This document shows, one piece after another, positions 8,135 to 16,545 of a DNA stretch of 64,000 nucleotides. The stretch comes from Pseudomonadota bacterium (GTDB taxonomy: Bacteria > Pseudomonadota > Gammaproteobacteria > Burkholderiales > Ferrovaceae): contig JAJZEH010000110.1 of assembly GCA_021805725.1 (NCBI GenBank), forward strand, positions 172,012-236,011, read 5' to 3'. The notes beneath the pieces are model-generated. The model was not told the DNA's origin and ran no database searches. It saw only the letters and a list, made by a program, of their open reading frames with translations. A program made the translations under genes and the position numbers. Numbering within the stretch: position 1 is the first letter of the stretch; each line of letters begins with the position of its first letter.

Positions 8135-9421
8135 ATGAGTTCAGTACTGACCTCCCCCACTTACTATCATCAACGCCGACGCGTCGTCCAGGCGCTCTCG
8201 GTGCTTTTGGCGGTGCTGGTGCCGGCCACCGGCCTGTTCCGCATCGACCCCAGTGCCGGCGCACTGGTGGTGCTGGATCGCCAGATCTGGTTTTCCGATT
8301 TTTTCCTCATTGCCGGGCTATGGATCATGTTGTTGAGCGCGCTCGTCATGCTCTATTCCATCGCAGGCACGGTTTTCTGTGGATGGGTCTGTCCCCAGAA
8401 CATCCTGGCAGAATGGGCCAATCACATGACCCACAGGCTGTTGGGAAAGCGCGCCGAAGTAAGCCTGGAAGGCGATGCGCCAATCGTTGCGACAGCCAAG
8501 AACAAGGCGTTGAATTGGGTCCTGCTGGGGCTGGCGTTTCTTGGCGCCTCCATGCTGTTCGGGCTCGTCCCCCTGTTTTATTTCTATCCACCGACCACCG
8601 TCTGGTCCTTCATCACCTGGCGTGCCGACCCCCATCTGGCCGGGTCATTGCACTGGATTTACGCCGTCTTCGTCTTGATCATCTTCATCGACGTGGCTGT
8701 GATCCGGCATTTCTGGTGCCGCTTTGCCTGCGTTTATCGCGTCTGGCAACACAGCTTTCGCACGCGCGAAACGCTGCACGTGAGTTATGACGCCAGTCGT
8801 TCCGGCGACTGCGAGAAATGCAACTATTGCGTGACCTCCTGCTTCATCGACATCGATCCACGCAAGACGGCCATCTATGACAGTTGCATCAACTGTGGCG
8901 AATGCATTGATGCATGCAATCGGTTGCATGCCAAGAAAAGGGTACCCGGGCTGTTGCGCTTTGAAGTGGGCGAACGCAAGGAACAAAAGGAAGCGCGGGT
9001 TCATTTTCGCAACAACATGGTGTCGCTCAATTCGCGCGGAAGCTGGATGACGGTGATTGCAGCGCTGGGGGCCAGCATGTTCCTGTGGGGGATGTGGACC
9101 TGGGAGCCCTATCACCTGGCGGCTTATCGCGCCGAGGTCCAGGCCACCCACGATAATCTGGATTATCGGGTGGCGCTGACCAACAAGCGCTACCAGCCCG
9201 GAACGATCCACTTGTCCGTCGAGGGGCTGGCCCCTGGCGATTACCATCTTTCCGAATCCACAGTGGATGTTGCCGCCGCCGGACGCGCCTCGGCGACCCT
9301 CTCGCTCTCGGGCCAGATGCCGCACGGGGTGCACGCTTTTGTGGTGGTGGCCACCTCGCCCGGGGGTTGGCAAAGCCGTTTTCCGATCCAGCATTTTTCT
9401 GAGCAGCACCAGGGGAGATAG
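8135..9421 (+). CDS. ccoG: Cytochrome c oxidase accessory protein CcoG (FixG/RdxA)
   Basis: A membrane-bound iron-sulfur protein with about five helices. It has two ferredoxin-type sets, CEKCNYCVTSC and CINCGECIDAC, each CX2CX2CX3C and each able to bind a [4Fe-4S] cluster. A membrane-embedded FCGWVCPQ and a C-terminal immunoglobulin-like FixG domain (about residues 330-425) also fit. CcoG is involved in copper delivery to cbb3 oxidases. ATG 8135 gives the usual start with 428 residues; ATG 8117, overlapping the preceding gene, is an alternative. Confidence 0.93.
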   Translation: MSSVLTSPTYYHQRRRVVQALSVLLAVLVPATGLFRIDPSAGALVVLDRQIWFSDFFLIAGLWIMLLSALVMLYSIAGTVFCGWVCPQNILAEWANHMTHRLLGKRAEVSLEGDAPIVATAKNKALNWVLLGLAFLGASMLFGLVPLFYFYPPTTVWSFITWRADPHLAGSLHWIYAVFVLIIFIDVAVIRHFWCRFACVYRVWQHSFRTRETLHVSYDASRSGDCEKCNYCVTSCFIDIDPRKTAIYDSCINCGECIDACNRLHAKKRVPGLLRFEVGERKEQKEARVHFRNNMVSLNSRGSWMTVIAALGASMFLWGMWTWEPYHLAAYRAEVQATHDNLDYRVALTNKRYQPGTIHLSVEGLAPGDYHLSESTVDVAAAGRASATLSLSGQMPHGVHAFVVVATSPGGWQSRFPIQHFSEQHQGR

Positions 9422-9424
9422 ATC

Positions 9425-9856
9425 ATGTCAGAACAGCAAGAGCCCGCCAAGGCGCTGGGTACGGTGCATTCCGAATGGGGAGCACAGGACGCGGACCATT
9501 TTGGTTACGGTTCGGACGAGGAGCGCAAGGCCAAGCGCGGTCTGGAAGACTGGGAACTGGTGGAGAAGATTCCGGAATCGCAAAAGCCGGTACCCTACTG
9601 GTTTTTTGCCGTGATCGTGGTCGTCCTGCTGGTGGGCGTGGGGCTTGCCTTTCCCTTCTGGGGGGTGCGCCCGGGTCAGGAGCGCAGCTGGCTGGACTGG
9701 GGGTTTGCGGTGGCCCTGGTTTATATTGCCGGTGCGGGATCCTTCGTGTACTTCATGGTGCGCATGTATGGTTCGGCGGCAGCGGGTCGACTGGATTCCG
9801 ATCCCGAGGCACATCAGTCCCGCTCCCCGGTGGAGCCCCCGCCGGAGCGTTCCTGA
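9425..9856 (+). CDS. Two-helix membrane protein related in layout to the 1357-1983 protein
   Basis: A 143-residue protein with an acidic N-terminus, the stretch ESQKPVPYWF, a helix near residues 57-77 ending FPFWGVRPG, and a second helix near 90-112. The order proline-rich motif, helix, WGxRP matches the 208-residue protein at 1357, which suggests two related proteins in one oxidase cluster. The first part also recalls the CcoP anchor. No haem motif. The gene begins three bases after ccoG. Confidence 0.6.
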   Translation: MSEQQEPAKALGTVHSEWGAQDADHFGYGSDEERKAKRGLEDWELVEKIPESQKPVPYWFFAVIVVVLLVGVGLAFPFWGVRPGQERSWLDWGFAVALVYIAGAGSFVYFMVRMYGSAAAGRLDSDPEAHQSRSPVEPPPERS

Positions 9857-9858
9857 GC

Positions 9859-10254
9859 ATGAACGGGGTGCGGCGCAGGTTTGCCCTCGTCCTGCTTGGG
9901 ATGCTGGCCCTGTTGGGGGGATGTAGTGGTGATCGCGCGCCCGATAGCGTGCCACAGCAGTGGCAGGGGCTGGAGGTCCGCGTGGAAAGCCGGCCAAGTC
10001 CGCCAGCACCCGGCATGAACGAATTTCTGGTGATCATGACCGATCGCCGCGGACAGCCTGGATGGGATTACCTGGTGGAAGTACGCTCGGCCGACGGGGA
10101 TCCATGGAAACAGGCCATCCAGGACGGGCGGGAAGGCGTGTTTCGCAGGGCAGCCATGGTGGCGCCAGGCGAGCGTTCCGTGCTGCAAGTGCGGCTTCGG
10201 CGCAACGACCAGGAAACGGTATTGCGTTTTCCTCTTAACCTTGGCGGTCGTTGA
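9859..10254 (+). CDS. FixH-like lipoprotein
   Basis: A 131-residue protein with a lipoprotein signal (LLGGC near residue 20), so it is probably anchored in a membrane facing the periplasm. The domain after it (GWDYLVEVRSADG and the beta-rich remainder) is like FixH/CcoH, which helps assemble cbb3 oxidases, except that FixH normally keeps an uncleaved helix. The place after ccoG is where FixH usually sits. The ATG lies two bases after the previous stop. Confidence 0.55.
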   Translation: MNGVRRRFALVLLGMLALLGGCSGDRAPDSVPQQWQGLEVRVESRPSPPAPGMNEFLVIMTDRRGQPGWDYLVEVRSADGDPWKQAIQDGREGVFRRAAMVAPGERSVLQVRLRRNDQETVLRFPLNLGGR

Positions 10255-10759
10255 GGGGTTTTGAAGCGGTGGTCAGCGTCAGGACGACGTTGGAGAAATA
10301 CACCATGAAGCCCACCGCCATGCAGGTGCCTGCCACGGCCACGATGGGCCCGTACCAGTGGTGCGCTGCGGTCATGGCCACCCGGTCATGCAGCATCAGG
10401 TACCCTTCCCACGAGCCAAACACCATCTGGGTCGTGTAAAAGCCATAGACCCCGACGGCCATCCACCAAAACGAGTGCTGTACCAGGCGCTGCGAATAGA
10501 CGGCCTTGCCGCTGAGGATGGGCAGCAGGTAATAAGTCACCCCCATGGCCAGCATGACCACGCCTCCCACCAGATTCATGTGGGCATGTGCCAACGGGTC
10601 GATCATGTGACCGGGTCCACCGTATGGGCTGCCAATGGAATCCAGCCAGGCACGAATGGGGGGAAAGACCTGCAGCATGCCGTGCATGGCCCCAATGAAC
10701 AGGGACAGTGCGGAAACCAGCAGAAATTTGACCAGGGAGCGGTTGTCAGAGGTGGGCAT
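10235..10759 (-). CDS. Short haem-copper oxidase subunit I-like membrane protein
   Basis: A 174-residue protein with about five helices. Histidines lie in membrane positions, including HAHMNLVGG (near residue 58) and HHWYGP (near 137), and FGSWEGY resembles loops of CcoN/NorB. It is far too short (subunit I has about 12 helices) to be a full oxidase. It may bind haem b or be a partial homologue. It overlaps the end of the convergent FixH-like gene by 20 bases. No clear ribosome site. Confidence 0.55.
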   Translation of the reverse strand: MPTSDNRSLVKFLLVSALSLFIGAMHGMLQVFPPIRAWLDSIGSPYGGPGHMIDPLAHAHMNLVGGVVMLAMGVTYYLLPILSGKAVYSQRLVQHSFWWMAVGVYGFYTTQMVFGSWEGYLMLHDRVAMTAAHHWYGPIVAVAGTCMAVGFMVYFSNVVLTLTTASKPLNDRQG

Positions 10760-10866
10760 GGGGGGTCAGATCAAATGAGGGGCAGCGTTTTCATGAAACA
10801 CAGGACTCCAGACCACCCAACTGCGTGGACCGTTCCACCTTGGCAGGATTTTTCCGGGATGCGCCA

Positions 10867-10892
10867 CCGGGTCGTTTGCACAAACGGCCCGG
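10867..10892. other. Stem-loop between two minus-strand genes
   Basis: CCGGGTCGTTTG pairs with CAAACGGCCCGG with one G-T pair and almost no loop. It lies between the 43-residue gene and the oxidase-like gene on the minus strand. No T-run follows, so it may stabilise or separate parts of the transcript rather than end it. Confidence 0.5.
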
Positions 10893-10907
10893 CGGTTTCG
10901 GGATAGC

Positions 10908-11039
10908 TTATTGCTTGCTGTTTTTCTCGACGAGGCTCAGCCCCATGCTGCCCAGATTCCAGGAAACCAGAATGCCACCAACGAACAGGATGATCGGGAT
11001 AATCATGTAGCCCTGATCCATAATGTCTTTAACTTCCAT
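10908..11039 (-). CDS. 43-residue single-helix membrane protein
   Basis: Too short for usual gene finders but well supported. The ATG at 11039 is preceded by GAGGGGGG at normal spacing, and the 43-residue product has one hydrophobic helix (about residues 12-29) and a charged tail ending in lysine and glutamine. It is upstream of the short subunit I-like gene on the same strand and probably co-transcribed with it, as small CcoQ/CydX-like subunits accompany oxidases. Function is inferred from place only. Confidence 0.6.
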   Translation of the reverse strand: MEVKDIMDQGYMIIPIILFVGGILVSWNLGSMGLSLVEKNSKQ

Positions 11040-11129
11040 TACAACCCCCCTCGATTTGTAGTGTTTTTCAAAGTCACGCCCACCATCCCCCCCTCAAGTG
11101 GGCAAGCCATGGTACCAAAAGCGCAGAGA

Positions 11130-11158
11130 TTGAGCAAACCCCGCTGCTGGGCTACACT
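11130..11158 (+). promoter_or_regulatory. Candidate sigma-70 promoter
   Basis: TTGAGC at 11130-11135 and TACACT at 11153-11158 are separated by 17 bases, each matching four of six consensus positions. Transcription would start near 11165, giving a 5' leader of about 37 bases with a GGGGAGGAGGGA ribosome site before the ATG at 11202. Confidence 0.45.
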
Positions 11159-11201
11159 GGGGCACCCACGAAAATCACATTACAAAAGGGGAGGAGGGAA
11201 C

Positions 11202-11960
11202 ATGCTAAGAGTGTTGGCATTGCTGGCGGGGTTGGGGATTGGAATGGTTTCTGGCGGGGTACACGCGGCCAGTGTGCTGCACGATTGCCCCGAATGCCCC
11301 GATATGGTCGCGCTGCCAGCGGGCAGTTTCATGATGGGCGAGGGAGAAAAGGACAGCCATAAGGTGACCTTTGCAAAAGCTTTTGCCATGGCGGCCACAC
11401 CGGTGACGCAGGGCCAGTGGCAGGCGATCATGGGCAAGAACCCCAGCGAGTTCGTCAATTGTGGCAGCAAATGCCCGGTGGAAAACGTCAGCTGGGACGA
11501 TGTGCAGATTTTCATCCTGCGCCTGAATGCCAGGACGGGAAAGCATTACCGGTTACCCACCGAAGCCGAATGGGAATACGCTTGCAAGGCGGCTGCGCTG
11601 GCCACCTATTGCGGGGGCAACGACCTTGACGAAGTGGCCTGGTATGAGGGGAACAGCGGCAACAGCACGCATCCCGTGGCCACCAGGAAGGCCAACGCCT
11701 GGGGTCTGTACGACATGAGCGGCAACGTCTGGGAATGGGTGGAGGACTGCTATCACGACAATCTGCACGGGGCTCCGGCCAATGGTGCGGCATGGCTGGA
11801 AAATCCTTACCCCCAGTTCACGCAAACCTGCCTGTCGCGCGTGGTGCGCGGCGGATCCTGGCAGAATTCAGCAACCGACCTCATCGTTGTGCGCCGTAGT
11901 GCGGACGACCCTTCCGTGCGCGTCCACAGCATCGGCTTTCGACTTGCACGCAGTTTGTGA
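11202..11960 (+). CDS. Periplasmic FGE-sulfatase (SUMF1)-like protein, probably non-catalytic
   Basis: A 252-residue protein with a signal peptide (cleavage near VHA-AS) followed by the compact FGE fold: LPAGSFMMG, TPVTQGQWQAIMG, RLPTEAEWEYA, YDMSGNVWEWV and VVRGGSW. After RGGSW it reads QNSATD, lacking the FGE catalytic cysteine. The pair CPECP near the N-terminus and CGSKC suggest disulfides or metal binding. This is the second such protein in the oxidase cluster. The start is fixed by a long purine-rich ribosome site. It is followed by a Sco1 gene with overlapping stop and start. Confidence 0.85.
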   Translation: MLRVLALLAGLGIGMVSGGVHAASVLHDCPECPDMVALPAGSFMMGEGEKDSHKVTFAKAFAMAATPVTQGQWQAIMGKNPSEFVNCGSKCPVENVSWDDVQIFILRLNARTGKHYRLPTEAEWEYACKAAALATYCGGNDLDEVAWYEGNSGNSTHPVATRKANAWGLYDMSGNVWEWVEDCYHDNLHGAPANGAAWLENPYPQFTQTCLSRVVRGGSWQNSATDLIVVRRSADDPSVRVHSIGFRLARSL

Positions 11961-12583
11961 AGCGTAACCCCCTCCTGGCACTGACCGCAGGGGCGGTGCT
12001 GCTGTTGTTGGCGGGGGCGTTCTGGATGTCTCACGGCCTCCGGGGGCCAACTCCGGCCCTCGGCCCCACGGTCAACCTGCTCGATGACGGGCGTCCCCTG
12101 CCCGAGTTTCATCTGCCTTCCACCCGGGGAGAGTTTTCCAATGCCACGTTGCAGGGGCATTGGACCTTCGTGCTGTTTGGTTATACGCACTGCCCCGACG
12201 TCTGCCCCACAAGCCTTGCACTCCTTGCGGAAGTGACGCGCCAGCTGCAGGGAAAAATGGTGCCCCCCCAGGTGGTGTTTGTCTCGGTGGATGCGCCGCG
12301 TGACAGCATCGCACTCCTGAAAAGGTACGTTCCCGCCTTCGATCCGTCCTTCATCGGGGCAACGGGCAGCGATGCGGCGCTCGGGCCGCTGACCCGCGAT
12401 CTCGGAGTTTATTTCGTACGCAACGTGGACGAAACGCCGGAGGGGAGCAGCGGCAGTTATAGCGTGGACCACACCAGCTCGTTCTTTTTGATCGCCCCCG
12501 ACGGCAGCTTGCGCGCCGTATTTCAGTTACCCCTGGAAGCGCCCCGGATGGCGCACGACACCGCAGCCATCATGGCGCGCTGA
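11957..12583 (+). CDS. Sco1/SenC-family copper chaperone
   Basis: A 208-residue, membrane-anchored thioredoxin-fold protein. It has the copper-binding CPDVC motif (within GYTHCPDVCPTS) and the conserved distal histidine in SVDHTSSFFL. Sco proteins deliver copper to, or reduce thiols of, haem-copper oxidases in the periplasm, which fits the cluster. The GTG start overlaps the stop of the FGE-like gene, so translation is coupled. About six bases separate it from a convergent gene. Confidence 0.9.
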   Translation: MKRNPLLALTAGAVLLLLAGAFWMSHGLRGPTPALGPTVNLLDDGRPLPEFHLPSTRGEFSNATLQGHWTFVLFGYTHCPDVCPTSLALLAEVTRQLQGKMVPPQVVFVSVDAPRDSIALLKRYVPAFDPSFIGATGSDAALGPLTRDLGVYFVRNVDETPEGSSGSYSVDHTSSFFLIAPDGSLRAVFQLPLEAPRMAHDTAAIMAR

Positions 12584-12589
12584 AGGGCC

Positions 12590-13369
12590 TTACTCCACCC
12601 GTGTCCAGCGGCTGTCCTCTAGGTCGATGACTTCGCTGAAGATGTCCCTGTACGAGGCATAGACTGCGGCAATGATGGTGGGAATGCCCATCATGAACAG
12701 CAGTATGCCCAGCATCGGCACGGCAAACGCCGTGGTGACGAGCGCCATCAGCAGCGCCCCCATGCCCACGGTATAAGCCAGGAAGGGTAGCGTGTTGATG
12801 AGGCAGGCCTTGCCGCTGAGGGATAGGGCCCGTGCCGTGGTCATGTCGCTGAACACCAGAAGCGCCGGGGCAAACCAGCCCAGCATGAGCAGGACCACCT
12901 GGATCAGTGCCAGCGTGATGAACATGGGCGTGAGATCGGAGACCAGCACCTGCAGCTGCTCCAGGTTGCCCGTGCCATCCATGGACAGGGTCTGCAGCTC
13001 AATCATGCGCTGGCCGCCCCAGATCAGCAAAATCGTGGTCAGGATGAGTTCGCCCAGCACGTTGATGCCGCCCAGCGTGATGAGGCGCGCCGGCTTGTTG
13101 CGAAAACCGGCAAAGAGGTGGCCGGCTGTCATGGACTGGCCGTTTTCGATGGCCCTGCAACCCACCATCAGCCCGGCAAACAGGATGGGCAGCATGAGCG
13201 AGAACAGGATGGGGCCGATGGCGATGATCATGCTGCATAGCAGGGTGAAGGCAAACCACAGCGTGATGACCTTCATCCAGCCAAACGGGCTTTGAAAGAC
13301 CAGCTGGAAGCCTTCGGAAATCCAGTAAAACCCACGAATGAAGGGAACGCGGCGGGGTGAGGTCATCAT
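12590..13369 (-). CDS. BPSS1780-family membrane protein
   Basis: A 259-residue protein with about six helices and the opening VPFIRGFYWISEGFQLVFQSPFGW, typical of the BPSS1780 family in Betaproteobacteria, whose function is unknown. It overlaps thrB by four bases and is the last gene of a three-gene minus-strand set (DUF2782, thrB, this gene). Confidence 0.85.
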   Translation of the reverse strand: MMTSPRRVPFIRGFYWISEGFQLVFQSPFGWMKVITLWFAFTLLCSMIIAIGPILFSLMLPILFAGLMVGCRAIENGQSMTAGHLFAGFRNKPARLITLGGINVLGELILTTILLIWGGQRMIELQTLSMDGTGNLEQLQVLVSDLTPMFITLALIQVVLLMLGWFAPALLVFSDMTTARALSLSGKACLINTLPFLAYTVGMGALLMALVTTAFAVPMLGILLFMMGIPTIIAAVYASYRDIFSEVIDLEDSRWTRVE

Positions 13370-14307
13370 AGGGGCCAGGGGCTTGGGTTTTCGATGTGAT
13401 GATGCAGGATACGCTCAAACCAGGTGGGATCGTGAGGATGGATGATCTCGCCCGGACGGGGCAGGTGCAGATCAAACAAGCGGGACAGCCAGAAGCGCAG
13501 CGCGCCGGCACGCAGCATCACCGGCCAGGCGGCCTGTTCCACGGCGGATACCGTGCGCCGCGCCCGGTAGGCGCCCACGAGGGCTTCAACGCGCAGGGGG
13601 TCCAGCATGGCCTCTTGCGTCATGCACCAGTCGTTGACCACGATGGCAAGATCGTACAGCCAGGCATCCGTGCCTGCAAAATAGAAGTCGATGACGCCGC
13701 CCACGCGCTCGTCGTCAAACAGCACGTTGTCCCGGAACAAATCGGCGTGGATGGCGCCGCGCGGCAACGCATCGAAACGATGCGCCGTTTGAAAGGCCAG
13801 CTCGCGGGTGAGCAGGTCATTTTGGGCGGCATCCAGAAAGGGCCTGACCTTGGCCGCCGTGGCAAGCCACCATGAGGGGCCGCGGGGATTGGGGGCGTTG
13901 GCCGGATAGTCTGCCGCAGCCTGGTGCAGGCGCGCCACCTGGTCTCCAAAAATGCGGCAATGGTTTGCGTTGGGGGCCATTTGCGATTGGCCCGACAGGC
14001 GGGTGACGAGGCTTGCCGGCTTTCCACACAACATGCCAAAAAATTGCCCCTGCCGGTTTGGAATCGGGCGCGGGCAGGGTACGCCACGTTGCGCCAGATG
14101 ATCCATCAGATTCAGGTAGTAGGGCAGTTCTGCGGGTTGCAGCTTTTCAAACAGGGTCAGGACAAAACGGCCCTGGTCGGTCGTCACAAAATAATTGGTA
14201 TTTTCGATGCCGGCAGCGATGGCCGTTTGCTCGTGCAGGGCGCCGACAGAATACTGGGCGAGCCATCGGGACAGGTCTTCGCGGGATACGGGGGTAAATA
14301 CAGCCAT
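13366..14307 (-). CDS. thrB: Homoserine kinase (choline-kinase-like type)
   Basis: A 313-residue protein of the ThrB2 type, with the aminoglycoside-phosphotransferase fold. It has the nucleotide region GIENTNYFVTT, the catalytic loop HADLFRDN (near residue 190) and the metal-binding GGVIDFYFAG. It phosphorylates homoserine to O-phosphohomoserine in threonine synthesis. Length and motifs match the family. It lies 11 bases after the DUF2782 gene. Confidence 0.93.
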   Translation of the reverse strand: MAVFTPVSREDLSRWLAQYSVGALHEQTAIAAGIENTNYFVTTDQGRFVLTLFEKLQPAELPYYLNLMDHLAQRGVPCPRPIPNRQGQFFGMLCGKPASLVTRLSGQSQMAPNANHCRIFGDQVARLHQAAADYPANAPNPRGPSWWLATAAKVRPFLDAAQNDLLTRELAFQTAHRFDALPRGAIHADLFRDNVLFDDERVGGVIDFYFAGTDAWLYDLAIVVNDWCMTQEAMLDPLRVEALVGAYRARRTVSAVEQAAWPVMLRAGALRFWLSRLFDLHLPRPGEIIHPHDPTWFERILHHHIENPSPWPL

Positions 14308-14318
14308 GGATCGGGGAC

Positions 14319-14663
14319 TTAAAACTCCATGATGACCCAGTGGGGCACCTGCAAGCCGGTATCAAGACCGTCGTAGCGGCGCCAGATGTTGGCGCCCTGA
14401 TCGTCGATCAGGTAGTAGGGCGGGCCGACTTTCGGAATCACCTTGATCTTGTAGAGGCGTCCGTTGATGCGGTACTCCTCGAAAGTGGTGCTGTCATGCT
14501 CGACGATGGTCACTTCCGGCTCGGCCGTGGGCGCGTCGGCACCCACCTGGGGTGGCGGCGGCGCATCGTCAGGCAGGGGTTCAAGATTGTCGGGACGGGC
14601 GGCCAGGACCAGAAGCGGCAAGGCGGCCAGCATCAAAACCAGGGGGCGCATGTAGAATCTCAT
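14319..14663 (-). CDS. DUF2782 exported protein
   Basis: A 114-residue protein with a signal peptide (cleavage near VLA-AR), a proline-rich stretch and the DUF2782 core (INGRLYKIKVIPKVGPPYYLIDD). The family is common upstream of thrB in Betaproteobacteria and has no assigned function; it is presumably periplasmic. It is divergent from tsaC, with about 44 bases between the starts that must hold both promoters. Confidence 0.85.
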   Translation of the reverse strand: MRFYMRPLVLMLAALPLLVLAARPDNLEPLPDDAPPPPQVGADAPTAEPEVTIVEHDSTTFEEYRINGRLYKIKVIPKVGPPYYLIDDQGANIWRRYDGLDTGLQVPHWVIMEF

Positions 14664-14707
14664 GTCCTGATTCTAACAGTCTGGCCCCTATTCGGTACAC
14701 TAGAACC

Positions 14708-15283
14708 ATGCAACCAACCCATGATGATCCTCGTGCCTTGCGTGCCTTCCTGCGCCGTGGCGGATTGATTGCCTATGCCACCCAGGCCGTGTTCGGGCTG
14801 GGCTGCGATCCCCGGAGCCCGCGCGGCCTGCGGCGCCTCCTGGCATTGAAGCGCCGACCGGCACATAAGGGACTGATCGTGATTGCCGACCGCCAGGAGC
14901 GCCTGGCGCGATTCCACCAGCCCCTGACGCCCTCGCAACAGCTGCGCGCCCAGAGTCGCTGGCCCGGCGCCCATACCTGGCTGATGCCGGCCGCGGCGCG
15001 CGTTCCGGTGGCGCTGCGGGGGCGGCACCGGCGGGCCGGGCAGGTGCCGCGCATTGCCTTGCGGGTGGATGCGCATCCCGACGCCGTGGCGCTGTGCCGC
15101 CGCCTTAAAATGGCCCTGGTCTCCACCAGTGCCAACCGGGCGGGACAACGGCCGCTGAAGAGCGCGCGTGCCTGCCAGCGCCAGTTTGGAGGTCGGGTGA
15201 GGGTGTTGCCAGGCAGGGTGAAGGCGCATTGCCGGCCTTCCACCGTTGCAGATCTGCTGAGTGATCAGGTGCTCAGGTCTTGA
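14708..15283 (+). CDS. tsaC: Threonylcarbamoyl-AMP synthase (Sua5/YrdC/TsaC)
   Basis: A 191-residue protein of the single-domain YrdC type: LIAYATQAVFGLGCD at the N-terminus, LALKRRPAHKGLIV with the KRR nucleotide-binding segment and the closing VSTSANRAGQ. It makes threonylcarbamoyl-AMP from threonine, bicarbonate and ATP for tRNA t6A37. It is rich in arginine. The ATG at 14708 matches the family start. Its end overlaps the 3' end of the convergent purD gene by 11 bases. Confidence 0.9.
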   Translation: MQPTHDDPRALRAFLRRGGLIAYATQAVFGLGCDPRSPRGLRRLLALKRRPAHKGLIVIADRQERLARFHQPLTPSQQLRAQSRWPGAHTWLMPAAARVPVALRGRHRRAGQVPRIALRVDAHPDAVALCRRLKMALVSTSANRAGQRPLKSARACQRQFGGRVRVLPGRVKAHCRPSTVADLLSDQVLRS

Positions 15284-16538
15284 GTCCGCGCCAGGCAATG
15301 TCGGTGCGCAACTGCATGCCCTCGAAACGGATGTCCCTGGCCCGGGCGTAAGCTTTTTGCCGGGCCATGCGCAAGGTGTCGCCCAGGGCCGTCACGCACA
15401 GGACGCGTCCTCCTGCCGTGACCAGAGTATCGCCATGGCGCGCGGTGCCTGCATGAAAGACGTGGCACTCGGCGTCATCCGTGCCGAGGCCGGTAATGGC
15501 ATCACCGCGGCGGGGTGCCGCGGGATAACCTTCGGCCGCCAGAACCACCCCGATGGCGGGGCGTCGGTCCCACTCGGCTTCCACCTGATCCAGGGTTCCT
15601 GCCACGCCGTGTTCCAGCAGGGAGAGGAGGTCGCTTTTCAGCCGCATCATGATGGGCTGGGTCTCGGGGTCTCCCATGCGGCAGTTGAACTCCAGTGTCT
15701 TGACCGTACCCGCGGCGTCGATCATCAGTCCCGCGTAGAGAAATCCGGTATAGGGCATGCCCTCCTGCTTCATGCCCTGGACCGTGGGCAGAATGATTTC
15801 GCGCATCACGCGACCATGGATGGCCGGGGTGACGAGGGGGGCTGGCGAATAGGCCCCCATGCCGCCCGTATTGGGTCCGGCATCCCCATCCAGAAGCCGC
15901 TTGTGATCCTGGCTGGTGGCAAGTGCCAGGACATGCTCTCCATCCACCAGTACGATGAAGCTGGCTTCCTCGCCTTGCAGGCATTCCTCGATGACCACGC
16001 GGTGCCCGGCCCCGCCCAGGGCGCCGCCCATGATGTCGTCCACGGCGCGATGGGCTTCCTCCAGGGTCTGCGCCACCACGACCCCCTTGCCGGCCGCCAG
16101 GCCATCGGCCTTGATGACGATGGGTGCACCCACCCGATCCAGATGGGCATGGGCCGAAGGGGTGTCGTCAAAGGTCTGGTAGGCCGCGGTGGGAATGCCG
16201 TGACGCACCATGAAGCGCTTGGCAAAATCCTTCGACCCTTCGAGTTGGGCGGCAGCCCGGGTTGGGCCGAAAACAGGCAGTCCTGCGGCGCGAAAGGCAT
16301 CCACGACGCCTTCGGAGAGCGGGGCCTCGGGACCCACCACGGTCAAACCGATGGCCTCGCGCTGGGCGAAATCAAGCCAGGCGTCCACCCCCTGCACGGG
16401 CGCGTTGTAGACCCCTTCCTCCTGCGCAGTTCCTGCATTGCCAGGAGCGACATAGACGCGGGACACCCTGGGGGATTGGGCAAGACGCCAAGCCAGGGCG
16501 TGTTCGCGTCCACCAGAACCGATGACCAGAACTTTCAT
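15273..16538 (-). CDS. purD: Phosphoribosylamine-glycine ligase
   Basis: A 421-residue ATP-grasp enzyme starting [17 protein letters not shown], the canonical PurD start, so an upstream in-frame start is rejected. Other signatures are PGNAGT, the ATP-grasp segment ([13 protein letters not shown]) and [13 protein letters not shown]. It catalyses the second step of purine synthesis. It follows purH by seven bases on the minus strand. Confidence 0.96.
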   Translation of the reverse strand: MKVLVIGSGGREHALAWRLAQSPRVSRVYVAPGNAGTAQEEGVYNAPVQGVDAWLDFAQREAIGLTVVGPEAPLSEGVVDAFRAAGLPVFGPTRAAAQLEGSKDFAKRFMVRHGIPTAAYQTFDDTPSAHAHLDRVGAPIVIKADGLAAGKGVVVAQTLEEAHRAVDDIMGGALGGAGHRVVIEECLQGEEASFIVLVDGEHVLALATSQDHKRLLDGDAGPNTGGMGAYSPAPLVTPAIHGRVMREIILPTVQGMKQEGMPYTGFLYAGLMIDAAGTVKTLEFNCRMGDPETQPIMMRLKSDLLSLLEHGVAGTLDQVEAEWDRRPAIGVVLAAEGYPAAPRRGDAITGLGTDDAECHVFHAGTARHGDTLVTAGGRVLCVTALGDTLRMARQKAYARARDIRFEGMQLRTDIAWRGLKT

Positions 16539-16545
16539 GGAAGAC

